From the NCBI GenBank assembly GCA_036821485.1, contig DAISJM010000007.1, positions 1 through 64,000 of the forward strand: DNA of 64,000 nt, read 5' to 3'. This document shows positions 60,055-64,000 of the stretch, piece by piece; position 1 is the first letter of the stretch, and every line of letters begins with the position of its first letter. The translations under genes were made by a program, and so were the position numbers. Source of the DNA: DAISJM01 sp036821485. GTDB taxonomy: Bacteria > Verrucomicrobiota > Kiritimatiellia > CAIQIC01 > JAGNIJ01. Under the pieces are notes generated by a model. That model saw nothing but the letters and a program-made list of their open reading frames with translations, did no database searches and was not told the origin of the DNA.

Positions 60055-61410
60055 ATGAAACGCCGTTCCGTCCTTCTGCATGCCGTGATGCTGGCGGCCC
60101 TCTTGCTCACCGCTTTTTCCGGCTGGGCCCAGCACGTCGTAGTGCTGTCGATCGATGGATTGCTTCCCGATCTCTACCTCTCCGCCACCAACCGCAACCT
60201 GTGCCGAAATCTCGCAGCCCTGCGTGACCGCGGGAGCAGCGCGCGGTCGATGATCGCGGTGTATCCCTCGGTTACCTATGCCTCCCACGCATCGCTGGCC
60301 ACGGGCACCACGCCCGCCAGGCACGGCGTGACCGCGAACAACGTGTTCGACCCCGTCACTGTCAACGGCCGCGGGTTCTGGTTCGCCTCCGATGTGCAAA
60401 TGCCGACCATCTGGGATGCCGCCAAGAAGGCCGGATTGACCACGGCCGCCCTGTCCTGGCCTACCACGGCCGGTTCGACCAATCTCGACTGGAATTTCCC
60501 CGAGTTCTGGACGTCTCCCGAGGGCCGGGAAATCGACTTCGTCCGTCGTTATGTGCGCGGCGACATTCTTCAGCAGGCCCAGCGTGCTGGCCGCCGCCTC
60601 GAGAATGTCCGCCTCGACAACATGGCCGCACGCGATTCGTTCATGACTGCCGCAGCCGTGGATATTCTCCGGCGCGATAAGCCCAATCTGCTTCTTGTCC
60701 ACCTGATCAATCTGGATCACATGGAGCACGATGCCGGACGCAACAGTGCCGAGGTCCGCGATGCCATGCGGCAGATCGATTTCCACCTTCGCAGCTTGGT
60801 AACGGCCACGCGCGTCGCGGGAACTTACGATGATACGACCTTCATCGTTCTCGGCGATCACGGCTCGGCCAACGTCGAATTCTCCATCGCGCCGAATACC
60901 CTTCTGGCCCGTGCGGGGTTCCTGAAGGAACGTGACGGGCGCGTCGAGAAATGGAAGGCCATGGTGCAGAACACCGGCGGGTCTGCGGCACTATACCTGC
61001 ACGACCCGTCCGACACCGGAACGCTCCGCAAGGTCACGGCCCTGCTGGAGAAGAACCGCTATGACGCAGACGGGAACCCCCTCTTTGCCATCATCTCGCG
61101 CGCTGAACTCACGCGCATTCACGGACCTGCCAAGCCGGCGCTCTACCTCGAGGGCGCGCCCGGCGTCATGTTCTCCGGATCGATCGGCAAAGGATCATGG
61201 ATACGCCGCGCCAGTCTCGACGGCAACCACGGCTATCTGCCCCACAAACCGGAAATGCTCACAGGATTTGTCATCTCCGGCGCGGGAGCCCGCCAAGGCG
61301 TTGAGTTGGAGCAGGTGCGCGATACCGACGTGGCGCCGACCATCGCCGCCCTGCTCGGGTTCCGCTTTCAAACGGACGAAGGCCGCGTGCTTCGCGAGTT
61401 CCTGAAGTAA
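60055..61410 (+). CDS. Secreted nucleotide pyrophosphatase/phosphodiesterase (alkaline phosphatase superfamily)
   Basis: The 451-residue protein has a signal peptide (HAVMLAALLLTAFSGWAQ). The ENPP core follows, with metal-binding Asp34 in LSIDGLLPD, the nucleophile Thr74 in YPSVTYASHASLATG, LDHMEHDAG and LGDHGSANV. The enzyme hydrolyses phosphodiester bonds of nucleotides or phospholipids outside the cytoplasm. ATG 60055 is chosen for the signal peptide; ATG 60037 is in frame. Neither has a clear ribosome-binding site. Confidence 0.9.
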   Translation: MKRRSVLLHAVMLAALLLTAFSGWAQHVVVLSIDGLLPDLYLSATNRNLCRNLAALRDRGSSARSMIAVYPSVTYASHASLATGTTPARHGVTANNVFDPVTVNGRGFWFASDVQMPTIWDAAKKAGLTTAALSWPTTAGSTNLDWNFPEFWTSPEGREIDFVRRYVRGDILQQAQRAGRRLENVRLDNMAARDSFMTAAAVDILRRDKPNLLLVHLINLDHMEHDAGRNSAEVRDAMRQIDFHLRSLVTATRVAGTYDDTTFIVLGDHGSANVEFSIAPNTLLARAGFLKERDGRVEKWKAMVQNTGGSAALYLHDPSDTGTLRKVTALLEKNRYDADGNPLFAIISRAELTRIHGPAKPALYLEGAPGVMFSGSIGKGSWIRRASLDGNHGYLPHKPEMLTGFVISGAGARQGVELEQVRDTDVAPTIAALLGFRFQTDEGRVLREFLK

Positions 61411-61423
61411 CGCGGGTCCCAGA

Positions 61424-62035
61424 TCAGATCCCGTCGACGCCCAGTCGCTCGAACTGGTCCAGGCGTTGAACGCGGTCGAGTGCCGCGGCAAGTTCCTCGT
61501 AGAGGCAATTCATGCCTGTCGCGGAGAGGTGCAGGCCGTCGATCAGATAGGTCTTGGCCCAGTCCTTGTCCTCCAGCATCTTCTGGAAAATGTCCACCAT
61601 CGGCAGTTGCATCTCGTGCGCGACATCACGGCATGCCTGCGCGTACAGCGCAGTCTGATCCAGCTCCCGATTCTTGATGCGTTTGCCGTCAGCCGGCGGC
61701 GGCGTCACCAGCACCAGCCACGCACCCGCGCAAGCAATCTGCGATGCCATGTCCTGCAGGTTCCTGCGGAATTCCTTCACCGGCACATGCTGAATATGCC
61801 CGGGCAGCGCGCTGTCGTTGGCGCCGAAGAAGAGAACAACGAAGTCCGGCTTCTCGTCGAGCACAGCCTTCTTGAGAATCTTGACGGCCTCGCGCGTGGT
61901 GTAGCCGGAGAACCCCCGGGCCAACACATCCGCCCGCCGCGCATAACGATCCGCCAACTGGGCAACATACCCCCGGACTTCCATGACGAAGCCCATTTCA
62001 GTGATCGAATCTCCAAAGCAGATGATCCGTTTCAT
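61424..62035 (-). CDS. SGNH/GDSL-family hydrolase
   Basis: The 203-residue protein has the catalytic Ser in ICFGDSITEMG, block III FFGANDSALPG and the closing Asp-His pair in LIDGLHLSATGM, a full SGNH set. It resembles isoamyl-acetate-hydrolysing esterases. ATG 62035 is chosen because the GDS motif then lies at the usual N-terminal place. There is no signal peptide, so it is cytoplasmic. It lies 22 bp downstream of the zinc-ribbon membrane gene. Confidence 0.9.
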   Translation of the reverse strand: MKRIICFGDSITEMGFVMEVRGYVAQLADRYARRADVLARGFSGYTTREAVKILKKAVLDEKPDFVVLFFGANDSALPGHIQHVPVKEFRRNLQDMASQIACAGAWLVLVTPPPADGKRIKNRELDQTALYAQACRDVAHEMQLPMVDIFQKMLEDKDWAKTYLIDGLHLSATGMNCLYEELAAALDRVQRLDQFERLGVDGI

Positions 62036-62057
62036 CACATTGGCAGCATGAGGACCA

Positions 62058-62807
62058 TTAACGGCTGACGTTCGACTGGGACCTGCGATGGCGAACCTTC
62101 GGCGCAGGCATATCCGGCGCATCGCTGGCCCGCTGCACCAGCCTGCCTACGTTCTCGATGCCTTGGCTCACCGTCTTCTGCGCGGAAACAATCCTGGCCT
62201 CGGAGGGCATGAAATAGAGCTCGGTCCCCAACGCCAGATAAACCGCTGCGAACAACCCTCTGATCCAATACGAATCCAGCCTTACGAAAGCGTAATAGAG
62301 AATGTAGAACGGCACAAAAAGTGACAACAAGCCCTGTCCCGTTCCATCTTGGAAGGCAACGAGGATCACCAACACCGAGGCGATCGCCGTGCCGATATCG
62401 CGCGTCATGGGATAGTATTGCGCCACCAGCGCGTTGTCCTTGATGATGTACTGCGCACCAATCAGCCCCCCCGCGACAATCAGAAAGATCAGCCAGCCCC
62501 AGATCGAATGGGGCCGCTTCACCTTCTCACGGATCTTGTGGACCCCCTTGAGTACTTCCTCCGCTTTTGCGGCTGATTGTGCGCGGTCCCGATCCTCCGC
62601 CGCCGTGGTCGCCGGCTCGCGGTCCGTCAGCGTTGCGCGCTGGTGGGCATCAATCTTCCTCACCTGCAGCCGCGACGCTGTCTTCCCGCTGTTGGGCAGG
62701 TTGAGTTGTGCGCCACAGGCGGAACAGGCCACGGCTCCGCTCGATGCGTATTCCGAGACCTTGGTCTCCGCCCCACAGGCATTACACTTGATGAGTATGT
62801 CAGCCAT
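62058..62807 (-). CDS. Zinc-ribbon membrane protein of unknown function
   Basis: The 249-residue protein begins with a zinc ribbon of two Cys pairs (KCNACGAETK and VACSACGAQL), then a charged linker and several membrane segments (about 105-215, including IWGWLIFLIVAGGLIGAQYI and LLSLFVPFYILYYAFV). The C-terminal tail is basic. No enzyme motif is present. It probably forms an operon with the SGNH hydrolase. Confidence 0.7.
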   Translation of the reverse strand: MADILIKCNACGAETKVSEYASSGAVACSACGAQLNLPNSGKTASRLQVRKIDAHQRATLTDREPATTAAEDRDRAQSAAKAEEVLKGVHKIREKVKRPHSIWGWLIFLIVAGGLIGAQYIIKDNALVAQYYPMTRDIGTAIASVLVILVAFQDGTGQGLLSLFVPFYILYYAFVRLDSYWIRGLFAAVYLALGTELYFMPSEARIVSAQKTVSQGIENVGRLVQRASDAPDMPAPKVRHRRSQSNVSR

Positions 62808-62891
62808 GACTGCCGGTTCCGTCTACCATCGCAGAATTACCCCAAGCCGGTTCCGCTGGTTAGAGAGAAAACAAATTCTCCTCGCGTGGAC

Positions 62892-63746
62892 TCACTTTCC
62901 CGCGGGTTTATCGATTGAATCCGCCGAAACAACGGGTTTCCCGTCTTCCAGCACATCCACCGATTTCACCTTCAGCGAGGTCTTGTGACGCGACGGAAAA
63001 CTCTGCATGTCCAGGTTCTGAATGACCCAGACATCGCGGATTTTCTTGAAGCTCTTCACCTCCAGAAGCTTCACCATCTGCCCGGTCCCATCGTAACCGG
63101 CAGCCTGCAACAGAATGTGAATCTGCGGATCGATCCAAAGACGCATGCCCGCATACGCGCCCGGTTCGGTCTCCGGCGCGGGAAGGTCGATGATGTAGCA
63201 AAAGCGGCCTTTGATTTCTTCCGCGCCAACCGTGCGCCCGCCCGGCCACCAGAGGAACGACAAGCTGAGGTCCGTCCAATTGACATCCGTATCCTGGATC
63301 GGCCCGTACAAATCCGGCGGCGGCGCGGAGACCAGTGGATCGCCCTTGTAGTAACGCACCTCGCGCGACCCGTCCGCGTTCAGCACAACATCCAACCCCT
63401 CGAGATCACGGCCAAACGCATCACGAATCGTGTACTTGGCCGTCGGCTGGCTCGCTCTCCAGTTGAGCTTCATCTCCGCATTCAGCGTGCGGTCCAGCTT
63501 CCCTTCGCGCGTGCGGGCCTGAAGCTGCGAGACGATCTTCAAGGGCACCGAGGGCAGGCTTTCCAATACGCTGTCGAGAAGCTGGCGCGCATCGGGCAGG
63601 TGATGCCGATCCGGCAGTTCCTCACGATCATCCACAGCGGCGCGCGCAGGAAGTCCGCAGCACACGACCGCCACGACACAGGCCAAGGCGAGGCCCTGTA
63701 TCCGACGCGCGGAAAACAATAAGGCAAGCAGCTTCAATGCGGACAT
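62892..63746 (-). CDS. LolA-like outer-membrane lipoprotein-sorting protein
   Basis: The 284-residue protein has a signal peptide (ALACVVAVVCCGLPARA) and a LolA/LolB-fold domain of the COG2834 type (LSFLWWPGGR, GRFCYIIDLPAP, WIDPQIHILLQAAGYD, IQNLDMQSFPSRHKTSLKV). Such proteins carry lipoproteins or hydrophobic ligands across the periplasm. It is not the classic LolA and may have another cargo. It starts 2 bp after the lon stop codon, so it is probably co-transcribed. Confidence 0.8.
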   Translation of the reverse strand: MSALKLLALLFSARRIQGLALACVVAVVCCGLPARAAVDDREELPDRHHLPDARQLLDSVLESLPSVPLKIVSQLQARTREGKLDRTLNAEMKLNWRASQPTAKYTIRDAFGRDLEGLDVVLNADGSREVRYYKGDPLVSAPPPDLYGPIQDTDVNWTDLSLSFLWWPGGRTVGAEEIKGRFCYIIDLPAPETEPGAYAGMRLWIDPQIHILLQAAGYDGTGQMVKLLEVKSFKKIRDVWVIQNLDMQSFPSRHKTSLKVKSVDVLEDGKPVVSADSIDKPAGK

Positions 63747-63747
63747 C

Positions 63748-64000
63748 TCAGGTCTTCTTCTTGTTCTTCTTCCCGGCCTTCCGGGTGCGATCGGCCTCTC
63801 GTCCGTTGGCCTCGCCGTTTTTCAGCACGAAATCAAGGGCCTCCTGGATGCTCGAAACAAAGATGAAGCTCAACTTCTTCTTCACCTCTTTCGGAATGTC
63901 CTCAAGATTCCTCTCATTGCGCTTCGGCAACACAACGCGCCGGATCCCCGCACGGCTCGCCGCAAGCACCTTCTCCTTGATGCCGCCGACGGCCATAACC
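63748..64000 (-). CDS. lon: Lon protease, C-terminal end (cut by window edge)
   Basis: The 84 codons visible include the catalytic-Lys motif AVGGIKEKVLAASRAGIRRV followed by LPKRNERNLEDIPKEV, the conserved end of Lon's protease domain, and a basic Lys-rich tail (KAGKKNKKKT). The Ser and ATPase domains lie beyond the right edge. Lon is the ATP-dependent protease for damaged and regulatory proteins. Confidence 0.93.
   Translation of the reverse strand, partial: VMAVGGIKEKVLAASRAGIRRVVLPKRNERNLEDIPKEVKKKLSFIFVSSIQEALDFVLKNGEANGREADRTRKAGKKNKKKT

Overview
The window is a GC-rich chromosomal segment from a Gram-negative bacterium. Supporting signs are a LolA-like carrier, lipoprotein and Sec signals, a PEP-CTERM sorting tail and ArnT-like membrane glycosyltransfer. 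Large secreted carbohydrate-binding proteins, PEP-CTERM sorting and abundant short intergenic repeats suggest the PVC superphylum, most likely a Kiritimatiellota/Lentisphaerota-type organism. That placement is inference; no rRNA or other phylogenetic marker is present.

Layout. 1-519 is the start of a Wzz-type chain-length protein cut by the left edge. 0.6-5.5 kb is an accessory block: a DUF3800 protein and a membrane protein lie between two 110-bp direct repeats, followed by a MITE-like element with terminal inverted repeats and four small unknown genes. 5.5-6.35 kb is non-coding and full of repeats. 6.35-7.8 kb encodes a metal permease and an AhpD-like protein. 8-19 kb holds three large secreted proteins: one twin-LamG protein and two GH57 glycosidase-like proteins with starch-binding-type modules. 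19.4-24.9 kb is regulatory: a PUR-type nucleic-acid-binding protein, an ECF sigma factor with its anti-sigma factor, and a FIST sensor overlapping a hybrid histidine kinase. 24.9-31.8 kb is a tightly packed minus-strand operon (purD, purE, an S41-like pseudoprotease, tsaC and a single-frame LMW-PTP/RpiB/SHMT fusion) with an S1/P1 nuclease upstream. 32-36 kb has an HNH nuclease, a subtilase, a secreted unknown and an FkbM methyltransferase. 36-44 kb has purQ, two tandem amtB-glnK operons each with a sigma-54 promoter, and a PurS-PurL fusion. 44-51 kb has a ROK regulator, a PEP-CTERM paralogue pair, a HEAT lipoprotein, purH and purM. 51-64 kb has a PabB-PabC fusion, a repetitive adhesin-like protein, purB, envelope enzymes, a LolA-like protein and the C-terminus of Lon.

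How the genes work together. Seven de novo purine genes (purD, E, Q, SL, H, M, B), SHMT for one-carbon units, PabBC for folate and two ammonium uptake/P-II modules form a nitrogen/purine/one-carbon theme on the minus strand. The surface theme (LamG, GH57, adhesin, PEP-CTERM) suggests a polysaccharide-degrading lifestyle.

The most unusual signal is a 21-bp palindrome with a 3-nt centre, arranged in arrays with an exact 31-bp period (53165, 53196, 53227 and 7865, 7896). Each array lies 67-80 bp upstream of the start codon of a secreted surface protein. This looks like either an undescribed operator system or a spaced palindromic repeat family. A second family has hairpins with an invariant 8-nt loop and covarying stems (31891-31973 and 10527-10544).
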